Assembly: GCA_017383125.1 (NCBI GenBank)
Contig: JAFNYY010000079.1
Location: 1 to 50,507 of the forward strand
DNA length: 50,507 nt
From: Schwartzia sp. (in: firmicutes)
GTDB taxonomy: Bacteria > Bacillota > Negativicutes > Selenomonadales > Selenomonadaceae
Direction: 5' to 3'
Shown here: piece by piece, positions 8,564 to 16,822 of the stretch
Layout of the letters: every line of letters starts with the position of its first letter
Position numbering within the stretch: the stretch's first letter is position 1
Notes under the pieces: model-generated
Told to the model about the DNA's origin: nothing
The model's database searches: none
The model's input: the letters and a program-made list of their open reading frames with translations, nothing else
Made by a program: the position numbers and the translations under genes

Positions 8564-9550
8564 GTGAATTTATATTTAGCACCGATGGAGGGCGTAACAG
8601 GGTATCTGTTCAGAAATGCCTTTCATGAATTTTTCGGGACAGGAGCGGATAAATATTACACACCGTTTCTTACGCCCTGTCCGAAACGGGCAATAAATGA
8701 TAAAGAGATAGCTGAGGTGCTGCCGGAGCATAACAAGAGCTATAATCTGGTTCCGCAGGTTATGACGATTTCGGCAGAGGATTTCAACAGCTTTAAGGAG
8801 AAGCTGAGGGATTTTGGCTATGAGGAAATCAATATCAATCTGGGCTGTCCCTCCCGGACAGTAACTTCCAAGGGGAAGGGGGCAGGCGCTCTCGGTGATT
8901 TGCAGAGGCTGGAGCGCTTTTTGGACGGTGTATATAAGGATGGAGACAGAAATATCTCCATCAAGACTAGAATTGGAATCGACTACACGGAAGAATTTGA
9001 CAGACTGCTGGATATATATAATCAGTATCCGGTGAAGGAGCTGACTATACATCCCAGACTTCTGAAGGAGCTGTATAAAGGAAGTCCTCACCGGGAAGAC
9101 TTCATAGACGCATTGAAAAAGGCAAAAATGCCGGTCTGCTACAATGGTGATATCAACACGCCTGAAGATTATCTGTCTCTGATGAAGCTGATAGGAGAAA
9201 ACTCTCCATGTAAAATATCAGGAGTCATGATGGGAAGGGGCGTCCTGCAGGATCCGGCTCTCATCAGAAAAATCAGTGGGATGGTACGGGATGGACTGTC
9301 AGCGCCGGAGGCTTCTCGGCAGTATGGGGCAAAAAAGGAAGAAATCATCGGTCTGCTGAACAGATTGCAGGAGGTCTATACGGAGAAATTTTCCGGTGAC
9401 ATACCGGTGCTCTACAAGATGAAGGAAATATGGGGACATCTGGGACAGGGAATATACCGGGACAATGACAAGCTGCTGAAGAAGATAATGAAGAGCAGAA
9501 GCCTGCAGGAGTATGAGGGATATATGCGGAAAATAGTGGAGGCAGAGTAG
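8564..9550 (+). CDS. dus: tRNA-dihydrouridine synthase family protein
   Basis: A 328-residue FMN-dependent oxidoreductase that reduces specific tRNA uridines to dihydrouridine. The N-terminal barrel begins with LAPMEGVTGYLFR. The Dus signature with the catalytic Cys is NINLGCPSRTVTSKGKGAG (Cys near residue 99). The FMN phosphate-binding segment is visible as GVMMGRGVLQDP. A short helical C-terminal domain follows. The start is a GTG preceded by AAAGGAGTTTGCA; no ATG lies nearby. It sits alone with its own promoter. Which uridine it modifies cannot be read from sequence. Confidence 0.9.
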   Translation: MNLYLAPMEGVTGYLFRNAFHEFFGTGADKYYTPFLTPCPKRAINDKEIAEVLPEHNKSYNLVPQVMTISAEDFNSFKEKLRDFGYEEININLGCPSRTVTSKGKGAGALGDLQRLERFLDGVYKDGDRNISIKTRIGIDYTEEFDRLLDIYNQYPVKELTIHPRLLKELYKGSPHREDFIDALKKAKMPVCYNGDINTPEDYLSLMKLIGENSPCKISGVMMGRGVLQDPALIRKISGMVRDGLSAPEASRQYGAKKEEIIGLLNRLQEVYTEKFSGDIPVLYKMKEIWGHLGQGIYRDNDKLLKKIMKSRSLQEYEGYMRKIVEAE

Positions 9551-9597
9551 ATGTTTTTACGCCGTTTGGGAAAAAGAGCAGAAAAATGAATTTTTTC

Positions 9598-9626
9598 TTT
9601 ACAGTTGAAGCACATTTCAGTATAGT
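9598..9626 (+). promoter_or_regulatory. Promoter for aspartate kinase
   Basis: -35 TTTACA (9598-9603), a 17-bp spacer and -10 TATAGT (9621-9626). The leader of about 110 nt does not match the lysine riboswitch core as far as I can tell. Confidence 0.55.
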
Positions 9627-9739
9627 AGGCTATGTATGATTTTCGTTAAAAATCGCAGCTGAGGATTATTAAAGGAAACTCTGTTATTTTTGAGTTGTAC
9701 AGCTGGTTCTCAGAGGCGTTATTTTGAAAGGAGCAGACA

Positions 9740-11053
9740 ATGAAGAAGGTAGTAAAGTTTGGCGGAAGCTCACTGGCAAGTGCAGAGCAGTTTAAGAAGG
9801 TTGGGGCAATTATAAAGGCAGATGAGTCCAGAGTATTCGTTGTTCCCTCTGCTCCCGGTAAGAGATTCTCCGATGATACCAAGGTCACTGATATGCTGCT
9901 GCATGTATATCAGACTGCAGCAGATGGCAAGGATATTACTGCTGAAATAGAGGCTATCAAGGCAAGGTACGATGAAATCATTGAGGGCCTCGGACTTGAT
10001 TTCTCCTTGGACAAGGATTTCGAGGAAATCACCAATGCACTGAAGACCGAGCCGGAGAAGGACTATGCCGCATCCCGCGGTGAATTCCTCAACGGTAAAA
10101 TCATGGCAGCCTATCTTGGCATCCAGTTCATCGACTCCGCTGAGGTGATCTTCTTCAACGATGAAGGCAAGCTCAATACCTACAAGACTGAAAAGACTCT
10201 GGCTGCAAAACTGGCCGAGTGCGGTAAGGCCGTCATCCCCGGCTTCTACGGACTTGGCAAGAACGGCAGGGTAAAGACCTTCTCCCGTGGCGGTTCCGAT
10301 GTCACCGGCTCCATTGTCGCTCAGGCTGCAAAGGTCGATGTCTATGAAAACTGGACCGATGTTTCCGGCGTGCTGATTACCGACCCGAGAATCGTTACAA
10401 ATCCGGAGCCGATTAAGTTCATCACCTACAGAGAGCTGAGAGAGCTTTCTTACATGGGTGCCTCCGTACTCCATGAGGATGCTATTTTCCCGGTCCGTCA
10501 GTGCGGCATTCCTATAAATCTCCGCAATACCAATGCCCCGGCTGATGAGGGTACCTGGATTGTGGAAAGCACAGCCCAGAGGCCGCCCCATGTTATCACC
10601 GGTATTGCAGGCAAGAAGAATTTCTGCACCGTGTTCATCTCCAAGGCAATGATGAATTCCGAAATCGGTTTCTGCCGCAAGGTGCTGCAGGCCTTTGAGG
10701 AAAATGAGATTCCTGTCGAGCATGTACCCTCCGGCATTGATACCATGACTATCGTTGTCCATGAGGATGATTTCATGTGCAAGGAGCAGAAGGTATTGTC
10801 TGCTATCAACCGTCTGGCTGCTCCGGATTCCATCGAGATTGAGGCCGGTCTTGCCCTTATCGCGGTCGTAGGCCGTGGCATGAAGTCTGCCAGCGGTACT
10901 GCCGGCAAGCTTTTCAATGCTCTTGCAAAATCCGGTATCAATGTCAAGATGATTGATCAGGGCTCCTCTGAGCTGAATATTATCGTCGGCATCAGGAATG
11001 ATGACTTTGAATCGGCAATCAAGGCAGTTTATGCCGAGTTCGTAGCGGAGTAA
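9740..11053 (+). CDS. lysC: Aspartate kinase
   Basis: A 437-residue monofunctional aspartokinase that phosphorylates aspartate, the first step towards Lys, Thr, Met and diaminopimelate. The N-terminal KFGGSS motif (residues 6-11) binds ATP and aspartate. The RGEFLNGKIMAAYL segment and FSRGGSDVTGS belong to the amino acid kinase fold. Two ACT domains occupy the C-terminal part (from about residue 290) and give allosteric control. The length fits the 435-450 residue clostridial type. The ATG follows GAAAGGAGCAGACA. It is a single-gene unit with a strong terminator behind it. Confidence 0.93.
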   Translation: MKKVVKFGGSSLASAEQFKKVGAIIKADESRVFVVPSAPGKRFSDDTKVTDMLLHVYQTAADGKDITAEIEAIKARYDEIIEGLGLDFSLDKDFEEITNALKTEPEKDYAASRGEFLNGKIMAAYLGIQFIDSAEVIFFNDEGKLNTYKTEKTLAAKLAECGKAVIPGFYGLGKNGRVKTFSRGGSDVTGSIVAQAAKVDVYENWTDVSGVLITDPRIVTNPEPIKFITYRELRELSYMGASVLHEDAIFPVRQCGIPINLRNTNAPADEGTWIVESTAQRPPHVITGIAGKKNFCTVFISKAMMNSEIGFCRKVLQAFEENEIPVEHVPSGIDTMTIVVHEDDFMCKEQKVLSAINRLAAPDSIEIEAGLALIAVVGRGMKSASGTAGKLFNALAKSGINVKMIDQGSSELNIIVGIRNDDFESAIKAVYAEFVAE

Positions 11054-11070
11054 TCTGATTCCAGAAAAAG

Positions 11071-11117
11071 TAAATGCCCATGTCACCGCAGAGGGTTGGT
11101 GACATGGGCATTTTTGT
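11071..11117 (+). terminator. Terminator after lysC
   Basis: A stem TGCCCATGTCACC/GGTGACATGGGCA is followed by TTTTTG. Confidence 0.9.
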
Positions 11118-11147
11118 GCTGATTAAATGATTACGGCGGACTGTAAA

Positions 11148-12242
11148 TCAGCGGTTGAAAAAGCCGCTGAGGCTTTCCTTTGCTTTGGCCAAAAGGACGG
11201 AGACGATGACAATCAGCACCCCGACCGCATTGGACATGGCTGCGTCAAATCCCTGGTTATCTGTCTGCCATTGATAGTAATACAGTGCGCCAATCAGCAG
11301 CCACTGGATAACATAAATGGCGGTAAGATTTCTTCCGATGAAAAAAGCCAGTTCATCAAGACCGCCTTCAATATTTTTGGTCAGGAAATATAAGAGGGAA
11401 AGCTCGATGAAAATGACCAGAACTGTATAGAGGAAGTGGAATATTTCCTGCTGATAGTAAATATCGTATTGCAGAAGATAGATATAGCGGAAGTAAAAGC
11501 CCTGAGAGCTTGCCAGTGAATCAAGATAATAAAGAGAAACTGCTGACAGCACTAAGAGAAGACCGTAGAATCCATTTTTGCCGCTTATATGCCGGAGGAC
11601 TCTGCCGAATATCATACCGGCAGCCGGGTATATAAACCACTGAAGCAGAGGGAATGAGCATACAGACATATAGTAAAACAGGCCGAAGAAGTATCTGGAC
11701 AAGCCGTAAACAGGCTGCCCATCGGCCAGAATATTACCTTCATAGAGCATGGCAGCGGCGATTATTCCCTGCAGCAGTACCGGGAGATGTAACGCACGAA
11801 ACAGCGATATCAGCAGGAAGGCAAGACCGGCAAAGTGCAGTATGTCACCGTTCAGCAGGGCGTAGACGACTTTTCCGTTGTCCCATATATCCGTCGGCTC
11901 GTAGAGAAGGTAATCCCAAATACCGCGTCGTCCAAGATTCAGCAGATAAGCACCGGCGAAAATCAGCAAGCCCCGTCGGGCAAGCTGAATGGGGGAGCTG
12001 TGCCTTGTGTAGCAGACGCCTGCGCCGAGGCAGAACATGAAAACCGGAGCAGCCAGCGGTCCAGCGCCGAACTGCATAAGGTTTTCCCAGAGTCCTTCCG
12101 GGGCTTCGGTGACTACATTGTAGATGGAGAGGTTTTCCCACACATGAATTATTATCATGAAAAGGATGGCAATAGTCTTGGCGTAGTCCATCTCCTTTTG
12201 TCTGCCTGTATTTATTTCTTTGGTTGAAAAGATTCCCAGCAT
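11148..12242 (-). CDS. Acyltransferase-like integral membrane protein (HGSNAT/acyltransferase-3 type)
   Basis: A 364-residue protein with about ten hydrophobic segments. The N-terminus after a short cytosolic lead reads RQKEMDYAKTIAILFMIIIHVWENL. This resembles the R-x2-E/D..A-I..M..I-H helix of membrane acyltransferases, in which the His is essential. Such proteins move acyl groups onto sugars or envelope polymers; the substrate is unknown. I chose the ATG at 12242, preceded by AAGGAAG. An upstream in-frame ATG at 12293 would overlap the promoter. It is transcribed opposite to its left neighbour lysC, and a promoter lies at 12265-12293. Confidence 0.65.
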   Translation of the reverse strand: MLGIFSTKEINTGRQKEMDYAKTIAILFMIIIHVWENLSIYNVVTEAPEGLWENLMQFGAGPLAAPVFMFCLGAGVCYTRHSSPIQLARRGLLIFAGAYLLNLGRRGIWDYLLYEPTDIWDNGKVVYALLNGDILHFAGLAFLLISLFRALHLPVLLQGIIAAAMLYEGNILADGQPVYGLSRYFFGLFYYMSVCSFPLLQWFIYPAAGMIFGRVLRHISGKNGFYGLLLVLSAVSLYYLDSLASSQGFYFRYIYLLQYDIYYQQEIFHFLYTVLVIFIELSLLYFLTKNIEGGLDELAFFIGRNLTAIYVIQWLLIGALYYYQWQTDNQGFDAAMSNAVGVLIVIVSVLLAKAKESLSGFFNR

Positions 12243-12264
12243 TGGTTGCTTCCTTTTGCAAAAT

Positions 12265-12293
12265 TTGATAACAGTCGTATCATAAAATGTCAA
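12265..12293 (-). promoter_or_regulatory. Minus-strand promoter for the acyltransferase-like gene
   Basis: On the minus strand: -35 TTGACA (12293-12288), a 17-bp spacer and -10 TATCAA (12270-12265). It abuts the terminator of the upstream minus-strand gene. Confidence 0.6.
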
Positions 12294-12317
12294 GGCCCCG
12301 CAGATTCTGCGAGGCCT
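12293..12317 (-). terminator. Terminator of the exported-protein gene
   Basis: An 11-bp stem AGGCCTCGCAG/CTGCGGGGCCT (one G-U pair) lies 39 bp after the stop codon of the 12356 gene. The T-run is poor. The stem resembles the tRNA-Leu terminator at 7843. Confidence 0.55.
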
Positions 12318-12355
12318 GTTGCGGACGATTCTTTTTTAGTCCTGGACGGCGGGTA

Positions 12356-13336
12356 TTATTCCTCTTCCGACAGGGATTCTTCATCATCGGCTGACGAAGC
12401 CTCAGCCTTTTGCTTTTCCTTCAGCTGATTTTCTGAGAGGAGCTCCCGAGGAATCTCGAGGCCAAAAGCAGCGTTGAGGTCAGCAGGTATATCATGGAAC
12501 TCTATTTTTTTATTTGTATCATTGACGGCGATGTGGAAGTTCATTTCGCTCTTTTCAAGAACTTTCCGGATGGCAGCCTGCTCCTCATCGGCAGTCATAG
12601 CCTTGGGGTTCTGCTTGAGATAATCCCGGATGAACCATGTCACATCGGTGTTGATGTTGGAGATAATGCCCTGGGTGTAGTCTTGACGGACAAAAACCTC
12701 TACCGGTTTTATTTTTTGACCGGATTCGGCAGAGAACTCCGGAGTCGGCAGAAGGTCAGCAGCGGAGAGCAGGGAAAAGAGAAGCTCAGTGGGGGGGATG
12801 AGATTGGTGTAAAAAACTGTAGTACGCCCCTTCTCAGTCTCGTTGAGGCACTCGGCAGTCTTGTTGGGGGCAAACAGCTCCTGCAGGCCGTAGCTCTTTT
12901 CTATCAAACCGGTCAGTACCGGGAGCGGGAGAGCTTTCCATTCACCGTTCTTCTTTATGAGGCAGGAAATGCTGCGGCCGTCACGCATAATGTAATACGG
13001 GATGGTGACATCGGTCTTCATTCCGGCAATGATGGTGGTTTTCTGAATAGTGCCCTCCAGGAATGTTTTGCTGCCTTTGTCATGGGCAGCGATGATGTTG
13101 TCAGCCGTGAAGATGACGCGGTCGTTATTATTTACTGCACCAAAGGATATGTTGAGGGTGCAGTGGTCGGCAGCGGTAGTCCTTGCGGCACTGTCACGGA
13201 GCAACTGGCAGGTAGTGCCGAAGGTCTCTTTCTTGGGAACGGCGGCCTCTGTCCGGCCGGTGTACAGGGTACCGGCAAGAACGGCACCGGCTGAGAGCAG
13301 GGCAAAGTATTTATAAAAGGATTTTTTCATAGTCAT
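12356..13336 (-). CDS. Exported hypothetical protein
   Basis: A 326-residue protein I do not recognise. The N-terminus is a Sec signal peptide: MTMKKSFYKYF, a hydrophobic core, and a likely signal peptidase I site at TEAAV, so it is secreted or periplasmic. The mature part has mixed alpha/beta composition. It ends in a low-complexity acidic tail from about residue 305 (KQKAEASSADDEESLSEEE). No lipobox Cys is present. GAGG lies 4 nt before the ATG at 13336 and 10 nt before a second in-frame ATG at 13330; either could start it. It is divergent from mfd. A LolA-like or outer-membrane-associated role is possible but not shown. Confidence 0.75.
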   Translation of the reverse strand: MTMKKSFYKYFALLSAGAVLAGTLYTGRTEAAVPKKETFGTTCQLLRDSAARTTAADHCTLNISFGAVNNNDRVIFTADNIIAAHDKGSKTFLEGTIQKTTIIAGMKTDVTIPYYIMRDGRSISCLIKKNGEWKALPLPVLTGLIEKSYGLQELFAPNKTAECLNETEKGRTTVFYTNLIPPTELLFSLLSAADLLPTPEFSAESGQKIKPVEVFVRQDYTQGIISNINTDVTWFIRDYLKQNPKAMTADEEQAAIRKVLEKSEMNFHIAVNDTNKKIEFHDIPADLNAAFGLEIPRELLSENQLKEKQKAEASSADDEESLSEEE

Positions 13337-13414
13337 TCAACCTCACAAGATTATCATCCATTAAAATTATAACTGTATCATGGCGGTAATTCAAGGCATT
13401 TTGCGAAGGAATTA

Positions 13415-13444
13415 TTGTATATACCGGGGATTTGGTGCTATAAT
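13415..13444 (+). promoter_or_regulatory. Promoter for mfd
   Basis: -35 TTGTAT (13415-13420), an 18-bp spacer and consensus -10 TATAAT (13439-13444). Confidence 0.6.
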
Positions 13445-13459
13445 TCAGGGGAAATCTAC

Positions 13460-13494
13460 GGGACCGGGGTACATTCCCTGAGTCCCCTTTTGGC
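13460..13494 (+). promoter_or_regulatory. Hairpin in the mfd leader, possible attenuator
   Basis: GGGAC pairs with GTCCC (13460-13464 with 13482-13486), with further G/C pairing inside, followed by CTTTTGGCGTTTT. It sits between the promoter and the mfd ribosome site. Function is unknown. Confidence 0.3.
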
Positions 13495-13522
13495 GTTTTC
13501 TTTGAAGGGATTAAGGTCTGTA

Positions 13523-16500
13523 ATGAAAGCATTTTTTCAGGAGCTTCTGAAGGACAGCTCGGTGGAGCGGGTCAAGGAAGCCTTTTTATCGGCAGGGAAA
13601 GTCGGCATGATATATGGTATGTCCGGTGCGGCGAAGCATACTGTTTTTTCAGCCTGCTATCAGGAGGAGCCGCGGCCGGTAGTGGTCGTGGTGCATAACC
13701 GCGAATATTTGAAGGCATGGCGGGAGGATTTGCTGGCGCTTATGCCGACGGTACCCGTTACCGAGCTGCCGGAAACCGATGTGGTGAATATTCGTGCGGC
13801 TGCGGCCAGCGGTGATACCGGTGCCAGAAGGATGGAGGCCTTGGGGCGTCTGGCTCGGAAGGATCCCGGTTTTGTGCTGGTAGAGATAACCTCACTGGCC
13901 CAGAAGGATATTTCCTGTGCCGATTTTCAGAGAATCAGTGTTTCCCTGCGGCTGGGGGATGAGTTTGGCAGAGAGAAGCTGCTGGAGCGACTGGTGAGCC
14001 TCGGCTACGAGCCGACGGCAGAGGTAGAGCGGATAGGTGACTACAGTCTCCGCGGCGGTATTGTCGATATTTTCCCGATAAATGCGGCCAATCCCATACG
14101 AGTGGAGTTTTTTGACGATGAGATAGATTCACTCAGAAGCTTCGACATTGAGACGAAGCGGTCGGTGAAAAATCTGGCGGAGGCTACGATACTGCCCATC
14201 GCAGTCGGAAACAACGAAGTGACTTCGCCGGTGCTGTCCTATCTCTCTGAGAAGGCAACGGTAATTTTTGATGAGCCGAATCGTCTCATTGAGGAACTGA
14301 AGCGACGGCAGAAGGAAAATCCGGAGCTGGCCGACCATTATTTTTCCTGGGAAGAGCTTGTGTCCGCCGGCGGACAGTCGTCGGAGGTTTTTACAGCTCT
14401 GCTGCCTCAGAAGGTTGCGGCAGTTGAGCCGGATGAGCTTATCAGCGTCACGGTGCGTCAGGTGGCGCCCTATCGTCAGCAGCTGGATATGCTAGCGGAG
14501 GATTTGGGGGCGTGGCGGAAGATAAATGCCTCGGTGGTGTTCTTCTGCGGCAGTGAAAAGAAGGCTGATGCGCTGGCAGATATTCTGGGGAGCTACGGCA
14601 GACCCTTTGCCCGAGACAATAATCCGGACAGTATCGGTCCGGATAAGGCGGTAATAACTACACGAAATATTTCGGAGGGCTTTGAGCTTTCCGGGGGAAG
14701 GCTCATCCTCATTGCGGAGAAGGAGCTGTTCGGACGGAAAAGAACTGCCCGTCAGCGGATGAATTCGGCAAATGCCGGCGAGCGCATCCGCCACTTCCGA
14801 GATATAAAGGTGGGAGACTACATTGTCCATGTGAACCACGGTATCGGGCGATATATCGGTGTCAAGACCATGGAGGTCAGCGGGGTAAAGCGGGACTATC
14901 TCCATATCCAGTATGCAGGCGAAGACAAGCTCTTTGTACCTACAGATCAGGTGCAGTATCTGCAGAAATACATCGGGGCAGAGGGCGACACACCGAAGCT
15001 GTCAAAGATAAGCTCCCAGGAGTGGGCAAAAGCAAAGGCGAAGGCCAGAGCATCTGTTGAGGATATTGCGCAGGAGCTTCTGAAGCTTTATGCCGAGCGT
15101 GAGGCCAGGGGCGGCATTGCTTTTTCACCGGATACCACCTGGCAGCAGGAGTTTGAAGAGGCGTTTCCCTTTGAGGAGACTGCCGACCAGCTCCGGGCTA
15201 TTGAGGAAATCAAGGCTGACATGGAACGGGCCAAGCCAATGGAGAGACTGCTTTGCGGTGATGTAGGCTTCGGCAAGACAGAGGTTGCCGTGAGAGCAGC
15301 CTTTAAGGCCGTCATGAGCGGCTATCAGGTGGCAGTTCTTGTGCCGACTACGGTTCTTGCCCAGCAGCATTACCAGACCTTTAGTGAGCGCTTCGGTGAT
15401 TTTGGGCCGGTGGTGGATGTCGTCTGCCGGTTCCGGACGGCGAGGGAGCAGAAGCAGACGCTGGCGAAAACAGCCGCCGGGCAGGTGGATGTGCTGATTG
15501 GTACCCATGCCATATTGAATAAGAAAAAGGTTTCCTTCAGTAAGCTTGGCTTACTCATAGTAGATGAGGAGCAGCGCTTCGGGGTGAAGCAGAAGGAGAA
15601 GATAAAGGCACTGGCATCGGGAATAGATGTATTGACACTTTCTGCTACTCCTATCCCCAGAACCCTTCACATGTCTCTGACCGGAGCAAGAGATATGAGT
15701 CTCATTGAGACTCCGCCGGCAGACCGCTACCCCATTCAGACCTATGTGGTAGAGGACAGCGATGAGCTGCTGGCTTCTGCCATACGCCGCGAGCTTCAGC
15801 GGGGCGGTCAGGTGTATGTGGTCTACAACAGGGTGGCAACTATCGATAAAATGAGGCGCAGACTGCTGGAGCTTGTCCCTGAGGCGAGAATAGAAATCGG
15901 TCACGGCCAGATGGGTGAGGACCTGCTGGAAGGCGTTATGATGGATTTCTACGAGGGGAAATTCGATGTCCTTTTAGCCACCAGTATAGTGGAGAACGGC
16001 CTTGATGTGGCCAATGCCAACACGATGATTGTATATGATGCGGACCGTTTCGGACTTTCTCAGCTGTATCAGATGCGGGGCAGAGTAGGACGCTCCTCGC
16101 ACATGGCCTTTGCGTATTTCGTCTATCGCCGGGACAAGGTGCTGACAGAGCAGGCAGAGAAGCGCCTGATGGCAATGAAGGAATTTGCCGAATTGGGCGC
16201 AGGCTTCCGTATCGCCATGCGGGATTTGGAGCTGCGGGGAGCCGGCAATCTCTTGGGCGCGGAGCAGCACGGTCATATTGCGGGCATCGGATTTGAGATG
16301 TACTGTCAGATGCTGGAGGAGGCTATCAACACTTTGCGGGGAGGAAAACCCGCCGAGGTGCAGCCGGATCCGGTACTTTCTCTGTCGGTGGAGGCTTATA
16401 TTGACGGCGGCTACATTGACGATGCAATGCATAAAATAGAAATTTATCAGCGGATAGCATCTCTCCGGAGGCTTGACCAGATAGACTACCTGCTTGATGA

Positions 16501-16822
16501 GCTTATCGACCGCTTCGGCGAACCCACTGCGCCCGTGATGGAGCTGCTGGAGGTTGCCAGAGTGAAGATTATGGCTCGCGATCTGAGCATAAAGAACATT
16601 ATGCAGAAGGAAGACAGGTTGGAAATAATTTTCCTTCCTGACCCTAAGTGCGCCGGAGAGAACATAGTGGCGCTGGTAAATGAATTCGGCTATCGGGCAA
16701 AGCTCCTGCCAAGGGATATGCTGCTGAGGATAAAACTGACGGATAAGGATACGAAGGATATAATGAAATTCCTGAAACGGGTGCTGAATACTCTGTCGGG
16801 AAATAAAGCGGAGGTCAAATGA
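13523..16822 (+). CDS. mfd: Transcription-repair coupling factor
   Basis: A 1099-residue ATP-dependent translocase that removes stalled RNA polymerase from DNA lesions and recruits UvrA. Domains in order: UvrB-like D1-D2 (to about residue 350), the RNA-polymerase-interacting CarD-like domain beginning VGDYIVHVNHGIGRYIG (about 430), the RecG-like helicase with Walker A GDVGFGKTEVA (about 578) and box II DEEQRFGVKQ (about 681), the second helicase lobe with QMRGRVGRSS, and the C-terminal TRCF domain. The ATG at 13523 is preceded by AAGG; an ORF extension to 13415 would begin within the promoter. Its stop overlaps the next gene by 4 bp. Confidence 0.96.
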   Translation: MKAFFQELLKDSSVERVKEAFLSAGKVGMIYGMSGAAKHTVFSACYQEEPRPVVVVVHNREYLKAWREDLLALMPTVPVTELPETDVVNIRAAAASGDTGARRMEALGRLARKDPGFVLVEITSLAQKDISCADFQRISVSLRLGDEFGREKLLERLVSLGYEPTAEVERIGDYSLRGGIVDIFPINAANPIRVEFFDDEIDSLRSFDIETKRSVKNLAEATILPIAVGNNEVTSPVLSYLSEKATVIFDEPNRLIEELKRRQKENPELADHYFSWEELVSAGGQSSEVFTALLPQKVAAVEPDELISVTVRQVAPYRQQLDMLAEDLGAWRKINASVVFFCGSEKKADALADILGSYGRPFARDNNPDSIGPDKAVITTRNISEGFELSGGRLILIAEKELFGRKRTARQRMNSANAGERIRHFRDIKVGDYIVHVNHGIGRYIGVKTMEVSGVKRDYLHIQYAGEDKLFVPTDQVQYLQKYIGAEGDTPKLSKISSQEWAKAKAKARASVEDIAQELLKLYAEREARGGIAFSPDTTWQQEFEEAFPFEETADQLRAIEEIKADMERAKPMERLLCGDVGFGKTEVAVRAAFKAVMSGYQVAVLVPTTVLAQQHYQTFSERFGDFGPVVDVVCRFRTAREQKQTLAKTAAGQVDVLIGTHAILNKKKVSFSKLGLLIVDEEQRFGVKQKEKIKALASGIDVLTLSATPIPRTLHMSLTGARDMSLIETPPADRYPIQTYVVEDSDELLASAIRRELQRGGQVYVVYNRVATIDKMRRRLLELVPEARIEIGHGQMGEDLLEGVMMDFYEGKFDVLLATSIVENGLDVANANTMIVYDADRFGLSQLYQMRGRVGRSSHMAFAYFVYRRDKVLTEQAEKRLMAMKEFAELGAGFRIAMRDLELRGAGNLLGAEQHGHIAGIGFEMYCQMLEEAINTLRGGKPAEVQPDPVLSLSVEAYIDGGYIDDAMHKIEIYQRIASLRRLDQIDYLLDELIDRFGEPTAPVMELLEVARVKIMARDLSIKNIMQKEDRLEIIFLPDPKCAGENIVALVNEFGYRAKLLPRDMLLRIKLTDKDTKDIMKFLKRVLNTLSGNKAEVK

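Noticed and set aside
9627-9739. Lysine riboswitch before aspartate kinase
   Set aside because: The leader is about 110 nt and lacks the conserved junction sequences that I would expect.
9770-11086. 438-codon minus-strand frame opposite aspartate kinase
   Set aside because: It mirrors a clear lysC gene across its whole length; the sense protein is certain.
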